Of a stretch of DNA of 7,658 bases, positions 1-6,487 are shown piece after piece. The translations under genes and the position numbers were made by a program. The notes beneath the pieces are model-generated. The model saw only the letters and a list, made by a program, of their open reading frames with translations. It had not been told where the DNA came from and ran no database searches. The number at the start of each line of letters is the position of its first letter. Within the stretch, counting starts at the first letter, position 1. The DNA is from Planctomycetes bacterium RBG_16_41_13 (lineage in GTDB: Bacteria; Planctomycetota; Brocadiia; Brocadiales; Brocadiaceae): positions 1-7,658 of the forward strand of contig MHYI01000159.1 of NCBI GenBank assembly GCA_001828295.1, written 5' to 3'.

Positions 1-1044
1 ATGGCAAAGGGAAAGACTATTTCAATACCTGTTCCCGCTGATGCCGAGTTTATTCTGGAAGGTACTGTTCATCTCACGGAATTGAGGATGGAAGGCCCCT
101 TTGGCGACCATTTCGGGCATTATTCAAACGCCGCAGCGTTTCCTGTTTTTCATATTAGCGCCATAACACACCGTAAAAACCCTGTTTATCCCGCAACCAT
201 TGTCGGCAGGCCGCCAATGGAAGATAAATATCTGGGGAACGCAACGCAGCAAGTGCTTGGTCCCCTCATTCGCCTCATCCATCCTGAAATCAAAAACCTC
301 TGGGCTTATTACGAAGCGGGATTTCATAATCTGCTGGTAGTGTCCGTTGAAGAACGCTACCGGAAAGAGGCAATGAAAACAGCGCTCTCGATAATGGGCG
401 AGGGACAACTCTCTCTGACGAAATGTGTTGTGACTGTATCGGAAGAAGTTAACCCGCGTGATTTCCATGCAGTCCTCAGGGCAATCCACGAACATTTTGA
501 CCCTGCGTATGATTTTATCATGATTCCAAAGGTTCCGCTGGATACCCTTGATTTCACCAGTTATAAAATGAACCTTGGCAGTAAAATGATTATCGATGCG
601 ACAAGGGATGACACTACAAAAAAACAGGAAGACCGAAAAACACCAGGAAATTTCGAAACGCTGCTAAAAAGTATTGACAACAGGATAATCCATTGGAATC
701 TCATGGGAGAGGCACTTCTTGTAGTTTCCGTAAAGGAGAATGGAATAGACGTGGTACGTAATCTCATAAAATCGACGGAAATTACAGGCCCTGATATTAT
801 CGCTGCGGTAAGCCCTGACGTCGATGTCTACAATCTTGAACAAACGATATGGGGCATATTTACCCGATTCGACGCCGAAAGGGATATTGTATTCACGGAA
901 GAAAAACTGGTGGGCATAAGCCCTGTATTCAGGGGGAAAATGGGCATTGACGCTACATGGAAGACAGGCTACCCGTCACCGCTTGTCATGCCTGATGACG
1001 TTGTTGACCGGGTAAATAAAAATTGGGATGCTTACTGGAAATAA
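1..1044 (+). CDS. UbiD-family prFMN-dependent decarboxylase, C-terminal part (5' end outside window)
   Basis: UbiD enzymes add or remove carboxyl groups on aromatic or alpha,beta-unsaturated acids using prenylated FMN. This 347-residue fragment opens inside the family's conserved middle: VPADAEFILEG (11-21), ELRMEGPFGDH (27-37, acidic residues of the active-site region), then AITHRKNPVYPATIVGRPPMED. The first ATG aligns with an internal family position, so the true start, probably some 230-260 residues earlier, lies upstream. The tail carries two GSKMIIDAT / GKMGIDAT motifs (193-201, 312-319), as in the long (about 600 aa) UbiD proteins often annotated as menaquinone-biosynthesis decarboxylases. 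Residues 111-201 and 239-319 look like an internal duplication. A role in the futalosine menaquinone pathway (MqnL-like) is possible but unproven; other aromatic decarboxylases look similar. The gene ends 4 bp from the convergent glycosyltransferase gene. Confidence 0.9.
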   Translation: MAKGKTISIPVPADAEFILEGTVHLTELRMEGPFGDHFGHYSNAAAFPVFHISAITHRKNPVYPATIVGRPPMEDKYLGNATQQVLGPLIRLIHPEIKNLWAYYEAGFHNLLVVSVEERYRKEAMKTALSIMGEGQLSLTKCVVTVSEEVNPRDFHAVLRAIHEHFDPAYDFIMIPKVPLDTLDFTSYKMNLGSKMIIDATRDDTTKKQEDRKTPGNFETLLKSIDNRIIHWNLMGEALLVVSVKENGIDVVRNLIKSTEITGPDIIAAVSPDVDVYNLEQTIWGIFTRFDAERDIVFTEEKLVGISPVFRGKMGIDATWKTGYPSPLVMPDDVVDRVNKNWDAYWK

Positions 1045-1075
1045 TCGATTACGTCTCTATATTTCCAGACTTTTT
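1035..1075 (+). terminator. Candidate intrinsic terminator of the UbiD-family gene
   Basis: CTGGAAATA (1035-1043) and TATTTCCAG (1060-1068) are perfect 9-nt inverted repeats with a 16-nt loop, followed after two bases by TTTTT (1071-1075) on the plus strand. The T tract lies on one side only, so it would stop plus-strand transcription leaving the decarboxylase gene. The hairpin overlaps the last codons of both convergent genes, so one arm also codes for the C-terminus of the glycosyltransferase. The stem is A/T-rich and the T run short, so termination efficiency is uncertain. Confidence 0.45.
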
Positions 1076-1804
1076 CCCCGAAGTCTTAAACAACAACCCC
1101 TTTTTGTGAAGTTGTTTGAATTTCAAAACCATAAGCAATGTTTTCAAGAGTACTTTATAATTCAGTTTTGTTTCACCGCGGATTCTGTCTTCAAATGCTA
1201 TCGGTATTTCCCTGATGGAAAACCCTTTTACATGAGCTTTGTAGAATACTTCAGATACAATGGAAGGGCCTGTTGAAATCATGGAATCCAACTGAATATC
1301 CTCTAAAACCTTTCTCCTGAAACATCGATATCCGGAAGAAACATCGTTTATTTTTAGTCCCAGTAAAATCCTGACATAAACACCTGCGAGGAATGTCACC
1401 AGTCTGCGAACAATCCCTCTGTTTACATCCCTGCCCCCGCTCACAAATCTTGACCCGATTACCACGTCAGCATCCTGTATGGCATTAAGCATATCAGGAA
1501 TATATCTCGGATGGTGTGAAAAATCAGCGTCCATTTCCACTACATAATCTGCCCCGTGATCCAGTGCATATTGAAAGCCGGCAACGCCCGCTGAACCTCT
1601 CCCCCTATTTGTAATTCTCAGGAGTAATTCAACCTCCGGATGCATCGTTGCATATTTTTTCACTTCCCCGGAGGTGCCGTCAGGAGAGTTATCGTCAACC
1701 ACTACAACATGCAAATCAGGAATCTTCAGATGCAATATTTCCTGAATTAATTTCCCGATGTTTTCTCTTTCGTTATAAGTTGGTATCATTACGTATGTTT
1801 TCAT
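1049..1804 (-). CDS. GT2 glycosyltransferase, dolichol/polyprenol-phosphate mannose synthase type
   Basis: This 251-residue cytosolic glycosyltransferase has the GT-A fold signature of family 2. Motifs in order are MIPTYNERENI (6-16), the nucleotide-binding VVVVDDNSPDGT (33-44), NRGRGSAGVAG (66-76), the metal-binding DxD motif as EMDADFSHHP (90-99), then SSGYRCFRRK and a late FEDRIRGETKLN. Length and motifs fit DPM1-type enzymes, which move a sugar from a nucleotide donor to a polyprenyl phosphate for use in glycan or lipoglycan assembly at the membrane. No C-terminal transmembrane pair is present, so it is the soluble form. Sugar and acceptor cannot be read from sequence. The ATG at 1804 is preceded by no Shine-Dalgarno sequence, while TATAAT lies only 6 bases upstream. 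It follows the M20 gene by 61 bp and may share its transcript. Confidence 0.9.
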   Translation of the reverse strand: MKTYVMIPTYNERENIGKLIQEILHLKIPDLHVVVVDDNSPDGTSGEVKKYATMHPEVELLLRITNRGRGSAGVAGFQYALDHGADYVVEMDADFSHHPRYIPDMLNAIQDADVVIGSRFVSGGRDVNRGIVRRLVTFLAGVYVRILLGLKINDVSSGYRCFRRKVLEDIQLDSMISTGPSIVSEVFYKAHVKGFSIREIPIAFEDRIRGETKLNYKVLLKTLLMVLKFKQLHKKGLLFKTSGKKSGNIET

Positions 1805-1865
1805 GGTCGTATTATAAAAATATTATTGTAACTATTCAGTTGCCTGAACAGACCGCGATTGTGCT

Positions 1866-3059
1866 TTACTTCAACATATTCCATGAAATAAGTGCCATAA
1901 TCTTTGCGAAGTCGATTAATTCCTGAATACTTATCGACTCATTCGCGGCATGGGCCTCGTCATGGTCACCAGGCCCGAACCCCACTGCGGTAATACCCTT
2001 CCGTATAAGCTGCTTCGTCACCGTAGAACCCGATTGCCCCATAGGCTTCGGTTTTGTCCCTAAGATTGCCTCGGTATGTTTTGTAATTATTTCTACAAGC
2101 GGGTTATTGACAGGAATGTTCGTAGAGGGCTGGTCAGACGTAATTTTTAATTCAAATCTTGCGGAATGCTGATCCTCCTCGACCTCCTTCATAATGCTCC
2201 TTATGTCATTGATAATATCAGTCGGCGAATCTCCCGGCAAATAGCGCAGGTCTATTTGCGCCTTGCAGATGGCAGGCACCGTATTTGCAACCGTTCCGCC
2301 ATGGATCGATCCCAGATTCATTGTTGGAGGGGAATGCAATGGATGAAAGGCATGTCTGAATTTGTAATGCCTGATTTGGTTTAAGAAGGTTATCATATTC
2401 CACACCGCATTCACCCCCCTGTCCGGAGTGGAACCGTGCGCCTGCTTGCCAAATGAAGTTATTTCCAGAAACAACGCCCCCTTCTCCGTCACGTCAATCA
2501 TCTGCATATTATTCGCCACGTCGGGGATAATGGCATAATCGGCATGTATGCCGCACTCATCAAGCAAATACTCCATGCCTAATGCGGAACCCCTTTCCTC
2601 GTCCGCAACACCTGCCAGCAAAAACAGTCCTTTTAGCCCGGATTCATTTTCCTTGAGATACTTTGCCACTGCCATCATAGAAGCCATTTGGCCTTTATTG
2701 TCAGAAGAACCCCTGCCAAAAATCCTCCCGTTTTCAACATGTGCGCAAAAGGGGTCACTCTGCCAGCCATCGCCTGCAGGCACAACGTCCAAATGGCATG
2801 CCGCCAGCAATGAAGGGCGCTCCCGCGATCTTTCTCTTTTACCAATATATCCAATAATATTCGTTCTGCTCTTCGTTTTTTCAAATATTTCGTAAGGAAT
2901 CTTCAGCAGCTTGAAATATTCCTCCACTACCGAAACGGCCAAAATTTCATTGCCCGGAGGGTTTTCGGTTTTTGTATTTATTAGTTTACACGCAAAATTT
3001 ATAATTTCGTTTGCTTCATTTTGCATGTATTTTTCAATGTCTTTTACCATATTATTCAT
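1866..3059 (-). CDS. M20-family metallo-hydrolase (ArgE/DapE-like deacylase or peptidase)
   Basis: Predicted cytosolic dizinc amidohydrolase of 397 residues, the usual length for ArgE, DapE and related carboxypeptidases. All family metal and catalytic positions are visible: CHLDVVP with H89 and D91, GRGSSDNKG with the bridging D120, ADEERGS with the general-base and ligand pair E154/E155, IIPD with D180, and GDHDEAHAANE with H370. AHGSTPD (207-213) marks the lid/dimerisation domain inserted between the catalytic halves. These enzymes remove acyl groups from amino acids (acetylornithine, succinyl-diaminopimelate) or cleave small peptides. No neighbour belongs to arginine or lysine biosynthesis, so the substrate is left open. 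The start at 3059 is chosen because GGAG (3071-3068, minus strand) sits 8 nt upstream; the alternative ATG at 3050 is too close to that site. No signal peptide is seen. Confidence 0.92.
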   Translation of the reverse strand: MNNMVKDIEKYMQNEANEIINFACKLINTKTENPPGNEILAVSVVEEYFKLLKIPYEIFEKTKSRTNIIGYIGKRERSRERPSLLAACHLDVVPAGDGWQSDPFCAHVENGRIFGRGSSDNKGQMASMMAVAKYLKENESGLKGLFLLAGVADEERGSALGMEYLLDECGIHADYAIIPDVANNMQMIDVTEKGALFLEITSFGKQAHGSTPDRGVNAVWNMITFLNQIRHYKFRHAFHPLHSPPTMNLGSIHGGTVANTVPAICKAQIDLRYLPGDSPTDIINDIRSIMKEVEEDQHSARFELKITSDQPSTNIPVNNPLVEIITKHTEAILGTKPKPMGQSGSTVTKQLIRKGITAVGFGPGDHDEAHAANESISIQELIDFAKIMALISWNMLK

Positions 3060-3193
3060 TTAAAGTACTCCACGTATAACAAAAGCTATTCAAATCCATC
3101 TCTTGTTAAAATGAGACGGCAAGGTACCGCCAAGTAAAAAAACGCTTATTTCTGTATCGGTTTGGTATCTTGAAAAAGGAGAAATAATTACGG

Positions 3194-3223
3194 ATTATAT
3201 GCAAAAAACATATTAAAATTCAA
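3194..3223 (-). promoter_or_regulatory. Candidate sigma70-type promoter for the M20 gene
   Basis: On the minus strand, TTGAAT (3223-3218) is followed after 18 bp by a perfect TATAAT (3199-3194). Initiation would fall near 3187 and leave a leader of about 130 nt before the M20 start at 3059. The flanking DNA is A/T-rich, where TATAAT arises easily, so confidence is moderate. Confidence 0.4.
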
Positions 3224-3321
3224 TGTAATTGCTGGTAAACTATAATTAGGTTATTTTACTAAATAGGTAAAGAAACCAGGTTCATTGCAAAGCAATCGTA
3301 ACGAAGCATAGCCTCATGAGG

Positions 3322-3353
3322 TTCAGGGTTCAGGGTTGAAAAACCGATGAACC
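3322..3353. repeat. Tandem ttcaggg heptamers within a small hairpin
   Basis: The heptamer ttcaggg occurs twice in direct succession (3322-3328, 3329-3335). The block can also fold: ggttca (3320-3325) pairs with tgaacc (3348-3353), and inside it ggtt (3334-3337) pairs with aacc (3342-3345) across a GAAA tetraloop. It adjoins the other repeats of this intergenic region and may be the edge of a composite repeat element. Confidence 0.4.
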
Positions 3354-3364
3354 GTATTCGAAAT

Positions 3365-3379
3365 TCCTTGTTCGATATT
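3365..3379 (-). repeat. Dispersed repeat copy, inverted relative to the window end
   Basis: Read on the minus strand this is aatatcgaacaagga. The last 15 bases of the window (7644-7658) read aatattgaacaagga, a 14 of 15 match in the opposite orientation about 4.3 kb away. Both copies lie in intergenic DNA beside other simple repeats, which suggests a genome-wide interspersed family. Confidence 0.5.
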
Positions 3380-3387
3380 TGTTATTC

Positions 3388-3455
3388 ATTAGCGTCTATT
3401 TGCGTGTATTCGCGGTTAATAAAGGAACCGCCAATGAACGCTAATAAACGCGAAT
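3388..3455. repeat. 68-bp imperfect palindrome built of 10-nt units (MITE/REP-like)
   Basis: The left arm 3388-3417 and right arm 3426-3455 are reverse complements at 24 of 30 positions, separated by an 8-nt loop. Each arm is itself a degenerate repeat with a 10-nt period: gcgtctattt, gcgtgtattc, gcggttaata on the left and aatgaacgct, aataaacgcg on the right. The mismatches fall within the spacer parts of each unit while the gcg/cgc cores are kept. This is consistent with a mobile-hairpin or REP-like intergenic element, with no transposase nearby. Confidence 0.6.
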
Positions 3456-3553
3456 ATGGAAATTTCATTACACGGTTAAATTAAGCCGTAATTTTAACTT
3501 AGCGCTTATGTGTAAATGCCCTCGTTGGGTGAATAATTGCGAAAATTAAATGG

Positions 3554-3581
3554 TTGACAATATCACATATTCAGATAACAT
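3554..3581 (+). promoter_or_regulatory. Candidate ftsH promoter abutting the start codon
   Basis: A consensus -35 TTGACA (3554-3559) is followed after 16 bp by TAACAT (3576-3581), a 4 of 6 match to the -10 consensus. Initiation would fall near 3588, two bases before the ATG at 3590, so the ftsH transcript would be almost leaderless. The lack of any Shine-Dalgarno sequence before 3590 agrees with this. The -10 element is imperfect, so the exact site remains uncertain. Confidence 0.4.
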
Positions 3582-3589
3582 GTAGACTT

Positions 3590-5467
3590 ATGAAAAAAGA
3601 CCAGAAAGCGAAACCCTTTACGCCGTCTCCGCAATGGAAAGTACTCATCATCTTCGCGCTATTTTTTATCGCCATATATATGCTTCAGCGGTATTCCATT
3701 TCTACATCGGTGCCTGTCCGTCATAACATTGCTTATAGTCAATTCCTCGAACAACTGGACGCGGGCAATATTTCTTCCGTTACCATAAAAAAATTACGCA
3801 TTGCAGGTCAATTCTATAACGAAGCACTCATTCCGCTGCACAAAAACCAGGAACCAACTTCCGTAAAAGACTTCAAAACGCAACTGCCCAGTTTCCAGGG
3901 AGAGGGATTGATAGAAAAACTCAGGAGTCGGCGTGTGGAAATACGCGTCGAATCTTCCGAGGAAGGCTCATTTTTCTGGCAGTTTTTTATTGGCATTCTT
4001 CCGTGGGTAATCATCATAGGCGTTTGGATGTTTATAATGAGAAGCGCAAGACAGGTGGGAGGCGGAGCGGGAGGTCTCTTTACATTTGGGCAGAGCAAGG
4101 CGACTCTTTTTGATGTAAAAAAGCCAAAAGTCACATACAGTGAAGTGGCCGGCATGGATAATGTGAAAAAGGAATTGACTGAGGTGATAGAATTCCTTAA
4201 AGATCCCGGCAAATTTGAAAAGATCGGGGCAAAAGTGCCAAAGGGCGTGCTGCTTATAGGCCCTCCGGGAACGGGGAAAACACTCCTTGCCAGGGCTACC
4301 GCAGGAGAGGCAGGCGTGCCATTTTACAGCATCAGCGCCTCGGAATTTATCGAAATGTTTGTAGGCGTGGGGGCAGCGCGCGTCAGGGATATGTTTAAAA
4401 AGGCAAAAGACGCGCATCCGAGCATTATCTTTATCGACGAAATAGATGCCGTGGGAAGAACCCGGGGAGCAGGGTTTGGAGGCGGACACGACGAACGGGA
4501 ACAGACATTAAACCAGCTTTTGTCTGAAATGGACGGTTTTGATCCTCACACGGAAGTCATTGTAATGGCCGCTACAAACCGGCCAGACGTGCTTGATCCG
4601 GCGCTTCTCAGGCCAGGCAGATTCGACAGGCAGTTGGTAATTGATAAGCCGGGCTGGAAGGAGCGCAGAAAAATCCTTGAAGTTCACGTCAGAAACAAGA
4701 AACTTGCCGATAAGGTTGATCTTGAAAAGATCGCAAGAGGAACCCCTGGAATGACAGGCGCAGATCTCGAAAATCTCGCAAACGAAGCCGCCCTTATCGC
4801 CGTGCGTAAAAAGAAAAAGACGATAAGCATCGAAGACTTCGATGATGCGCGTGACAAGATACTTATGGGCACTGTCAGGGAAGAAATAATCAACGATTTG
4901 GAAAAGCGCATTACCGCGTATCATGAGGCAGGGCATACGCTTGTATCAACCAAACTTCCAGGAACAGATCCCATACACAAAGTAAGTATCGTTCCAAGGG
5001 GGTTGGCAATGGGGGTAACACAAATACTGCCGGAAGAGGATCGTCACTATTATCCGAAACAATACCTCGTAAACAAACTCACCGTTGCCCTTGCCGGACG
5101 ATGTGCGGAAAAGTTGATTTTTAACGACGTAAGCACCGGTGCCCAAAACGATCTCAAAGAGGCTACCGCACTTGCAGAGAAAATGGTTGCGCAATGGGGC
5201 ATGAGCGACAAAATAGGCCCCCTTAGCCTTGGAAGGGGAGAAGATCATCCATTTTTAGGAAGGGAACTCGCATTTCAAAAGCGTTACAGCGAGGATATGG
5301 CATGGCTTATGGATCAGGAAATACAAAAGATAATACTGGAAGCAGAGGCAAAAGCAGCAGAAATTCTAAAAAACAACCAATCCGCCCTTGAAAAACTGGC
5401 AGAAGCGCTCATTAAAGAAGAAACCCTTGAAAAAGAAGATGTGGAAAAAATACTTCTTAATGCATAG
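3590..5467 (+). CDS. ftsH: ATP-dependent membrane zinc metalloprotease FtsH
   Basis: FtsH is a hexameric inner-membrane AAA+ protease that extracts and degrades misfolded membrane proteins and short-lived regulators. The 625-residue product has the full domain order: transmembrane helix about 17-32, a periplasmic domain to about 126, a second helix about 128-150, a Gly-rich linker, then [11 protein letters not shown] (186 on). It shows Walker A GPPGTGKT (224-231, K230), pore loop FVG (257-259), Walker B FIDEID (D283, E284), second region of homology with Arg fingers R344 and R347, zinc site HEAGH (H445, E446, H449) and third ligand D521 in [10 protein letters not shown]. All catalytic residues are intact. 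The ATG at 3590 is preferred over an in-frame TTG at 3554, which coincides with a -35 box and would add 12 atypical residues before the lysine-rich N-terminus. No Shine-Dalgarno sequence precedes it. The gene stands alone. Confidence 0.97.
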   Translation: MKKDQKAKPFTPSPQWKVLIIFALFFIAIYMLQRYSISTSVPVRHNIAYSQFLEQLDAGNISSVTIKKLRIAGQFYNEALIPLHKNQEPTSVKDFKTQLPSFQGEGLIEKLRSRRVEIRVESSEEGSFFWQFFIGILPWVIIIGVWMFIMRSARQVGGGAGGLFTFGQSKATLFDVKKPKVTYSEVAGMDNVKKELTEVIEFLKDPGKFEKIGAKVPKGVLLIGPPGTGKTLLARATAGEAGVPFYSISASEFIEMFVGVGAARVRDMFKKAKDAHPSIIFIDEIDAVGRTRGAGFGGGHDEREQTLNQLLSEMDGFDPHTEVIVMAATNRPDVLDPALLRPGRFDRQLVIDKPGWKERRKILEVHVRNKKLADKVDLEKIARGTPGMTGADLENLANEAALIAVRKKKKTISIEDFDDARDKILMGTVREEIINDLEKRITAYHEAGHTLVSTKLPGTDPIHKVSIVPRGLAMGVTQILPEEDRHYYPKQYLVNKLTVALAGRCAEKLIFNDVSTGAQNDLKEATALAEKMVAQWGMSDKIGPLSLGRGEDHPFLGRELAFQKRYSEDMAWLMDQEIQKIILEAEAKAAEILKNNQSALEKLAEALIKEETLEKEDVEKILLNA

Positions 5468-5530
5468 CATGGCCACACACCGCATCCAAATCATCTCCCC
5501 CTTTGAGGAAAGTAGTAGGTCTATCAATTG

Positions 5531-5538
5531 CCCCCCCC
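5531..5538. repeat. Poly-C tract C8 (first copy)
   Basis: Eight consecutive cytosines lie 63 bp past the ftsH stop and upstream of the CBS-operon promoter. A second run of identical length lies 94 bp downstream. Homopolymers of this kind are prone to slipped-strand length change during replication and to sequencing error. Confidence 0.8.
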
Positions 5539-5576
5539 GAACCGCCGCTTGCGAATACCTACGGTTGGGTGTGTTT
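5536..5576 (+). terminator. Possible ftsH terminator hairpin
   Basis: CCC (5536-5538), a bulged G, then AACCG (5540-5544) can pair with CGGTT GGG (5562-5569), giving an 8-bp G/C-rich stem with a 17-nt loop. It is followed by TGTGTTT, a poor but T-rich tail. It sits about 70 bp after the ftsH stop and before the next promoter. The bulge and broken T run keep confidence low. Confidence 0.3.
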
Positions 5577-5602
5577 ACAAATATGCTATGTTTTGGTATA
5601 GT
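5574..5602 (+). promoter_or_regulatory. Strong sigma70-type promoter for the CBS operon
   Basis: TTTACA (5574-5579) and TATAGT (5597-5602) each match the consensus at 5 of 6 positions and are separated by the optimal 17 bp. The bases TGG directly before the -10 box form an extended -10 element. Initiation is expected near 5609, giving a leader of about 130 nt. This is the best promoter in the window and points at the three-gene unit beginning at 5740. Confidence 0.65.
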
Positions 5603-5608
5603 TAATAC

Positions 5609-5739
5609 GCTTTTTACCGAATGACCCCCCCCGCCTGATTTCAGTGGTAATTTAATACATGCATTTTCTATTACTTAAAGAGCGGGTGAAAAATACTATT
5701 TTTATAAAATCTTATTAATTTGGAAAGGAGACAACTATT
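5609..5739 (+). promoter_or_regulatory. Predicted structured 5' leader of the CBS operon
   Basis: The leader begins close to the promoter and contains the second C8 tract. CCCGC (5630-5634) can pair with GCGGG (5682-5686), enclosing GGTAAT (5646-5651) paired with ATTACT (5670-5675, one G-U pair). An A/T hairpin follows (AAAAA 5689-5693 with TTTTT 5699-5703). The ribosome-binding site AAAGGAG (5724-5730) lies 9 nt before the ATG and is unpaired in this model. It matches no riboswitch class that I recognise. Confidence 0.3.
5625..5632. repeat. Poly-C tract C8 (second copy), in the leader
   Basis: A second run of exactly eight cytosines, about 16 nt after the predicted transcription start. Length change here would alter the 5' leader and the pairing partner of the GCGGG segment, but not a reading frame of a recognised gene. 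Confidence 0.8.
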
Positions 5740-6237
5740 ATGGCTACAAACGTTATTCTGGCAAAGGATGTTATGAGGAAAACGATCACTGCGGCAAAAA
5801 AGGAAACACTGGGAAGATCATTGGCAGAAAAATTATTGACCGGCAATTATAGCGGAATGCCTGTCGTAAATAACAATAATGAGGTTATTGGAATAGTAAC
5901 TGAATTTGATCTTATAAAAGCAATGGATGCGGGAAAAAGTTTGGAACAGGTGACGGCAGAGGACATCATGACCAGGAGGCCTATATGTGTGGAAGAAGAT
6001 ACTCCGATTGAAAAGGTGATCCATATAATGGCAAAGGAAGCAATTATTCGTATTCCTGTTGTCAAAGATATGGTCCCTGTAGGAGTAATCTCGAGGGGCG
6101 ACGTTTTAAGATGTGTCTATGGTGTACTCCGGCCTGAATTTGTCAGGATCAGCACCGAACATGGCAAAATGGAAGTTTTCACAGAATTCAAACAAACTCA
6201 ATATAAAAGCGAAGACAGTATCGGTTCTGAATCGTAG
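5740..6237 (+). CDS. Twin CBS-domain protein
   Basis: This 165-residue soluble protein consists almost entirely of two CBS domains forming one Bateman module. The first is about residues 8-63: a DVMRK opening, then GMPVVNNNNEVIGIVTEFDL. The second is about 72-125: a DIMTRRPICVEEDTPIEKV opening, then IPVVKDMVPVGVISRGDVL. CBS pairs commonly bind AMP, ADP, ATP or other adenosyl ligands and report energy state to a partner. No catalytic or DNA-binding domain is fused, so it probably acts on another protein. About 35 C-terminal residues beyond the domains are polar and likely flexible. A good Shine-Dalgarno sequence (AAAGGAG, 9-nt spacing) fixes the start. It is the first gene of the unit with the 71-aa and DUF3326 genes, which makes those products candidate partners. 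Confidence 0.9.
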   Translation: MATNVILAKDVMRKTITAAKKETLGRSLAEKLLTGNYSGMPVVNNNNEVIGIVTEFDLIKAMDAGKSLEQVTAEDIMTRRPICVEEDTPIEKVIHIMAKEAIIRIPVVKDMVPVGVISRGDVLRCVYGVLRPEFVRISTEHGKMEVFTEFKQTQYKSEDSIGSES

Positions 6238-6271
6238 GGCATTTTCCAGTAATTTTCAATTCGATATACGT

Positions 6272-6487
6272 ATGATCGTTTCAAAGAGAATAAAAATCCC
6301 CCGGGACGGCGTTGACAGCACGCAACTGCTTGAACACCTTCAGGAGCATTTCAGTAATACACTAACAGGTGAAGTACTGAGATTTGCCATTGTAGAGGTA
6401 ATCGGGGAAGACCTGATCGTTGATGCCTCAATTATGGTGAAAGATGCCGGTACGAAAGGGAAAACCGGCGGGGGTATACATGGCTAA
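6272..6487 (+). CDS. Small conserved-looking protein of unknown function, 71 aa
   Basis: I do not recognise a named family. The 71-residue product opens with a short strand (SKRIKIP), then a helix around DSTQLLEHLQEHF, then strands around LRFAIVEVIG and DLIVDASIMV, and ends in a Gly/Lys-rich tail. It has no membrane segment, signal peptide or Cys pair. The ATG at 6272 is 34 bp after the CBS stop and has no clear Shine-Dalgarno sequence; the open frame extends upstream to 6113, but that part lies wholly over the CBS gene in another frame. The stop overlaps the DUF3326 start by 8 bp, so the two are probably translationally coupled. That close coupling and the well-formed secondary structure support a real gene and perhaps a complex with the DUF3326 protein. 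Confidence 0.7.
   Translation: MIVSKRIKIPRDGVDSTQLLEHLQEHFSNTLTGEVLRFAIVEVIGEDLIVDASIMVKDAGTKGKTGGGIHG

Larger units (their letters stand above)
3060..3589. other. Divergent intergenic region, no gene recognised
   Basis: This stretch of about 530 bp between the M20 gene and ftsH shows no convincing coding region. From left to right it holds the M20 ribosome-binding site, the minus-strand promoter candidate, a short attgc-aaa-gcaat hairpin (3284-3296), tandem ttcaggg heptamers, a copy of a repeat also found at the window end (3365-3379), a 68-bp palindrome, a small hairpin acggtt/agccgt (3472-3489) and the ftsH promoter candidate. The density of short repeats suggests decayed or non-autonomous repetitive DNA rather than a lost gene. 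Confidence 0.6.

Noticed and set aside
1..3. ATG at the first base as the true start of the UbiD-family gene
   Set aside because: The residues that follow align with the middle of the UbiD family, and the N-terminal part is absent, so this Met is most likely internal.
2548..2895. 115-codon plus-strand open frame inside the M20 gene
   Set aside because: It is antisense to a well-conserved catalytic region and has no family features.
3219..3246. Plus-strand TTCAAT-16-TATAAT as an ftsH promoter
   Set aside because: The -35 matches at only 3 of 6 positions, and the leader would run some 340 nt through repeats; the site next to the gene is better.
3554..3589. TTG start giving a 637-aa FtsH
   Set aside because: The added 12 residues do not resemble an FtsH N-terminus, and the TTG overlaps a consensus -35 box; ATG 3590 gives a typical start.
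3968..4489. 173-codon minus-strand open frame inside ftsH
   Set aside because: It lies antisense to the FtsH second transmembrane helix and AAA+ region, and its Cys/His-rich translation looks like a shadow.
5388..5624. 78-codon open frame over the ftsH tail, including a 51-codon version starting at 5469
   Set aside because: No ribosome-binding site, a poly-C run inside, overlap with promoter elements, and no recognisable protein features.
6113..6271. Upstream extension of the 71-aa gene
   Set aside because: It lies inside the CBS coding region in another frame, and the encoded residues look like a shadow translation.
6444..6479. Earlier in-frame ATG for the DUF3326 gene
   Set aside because: It adds a basic stretch not typical of the family, while ATG 6480 has a G-rich ribosome-binding site at suitable spacing.
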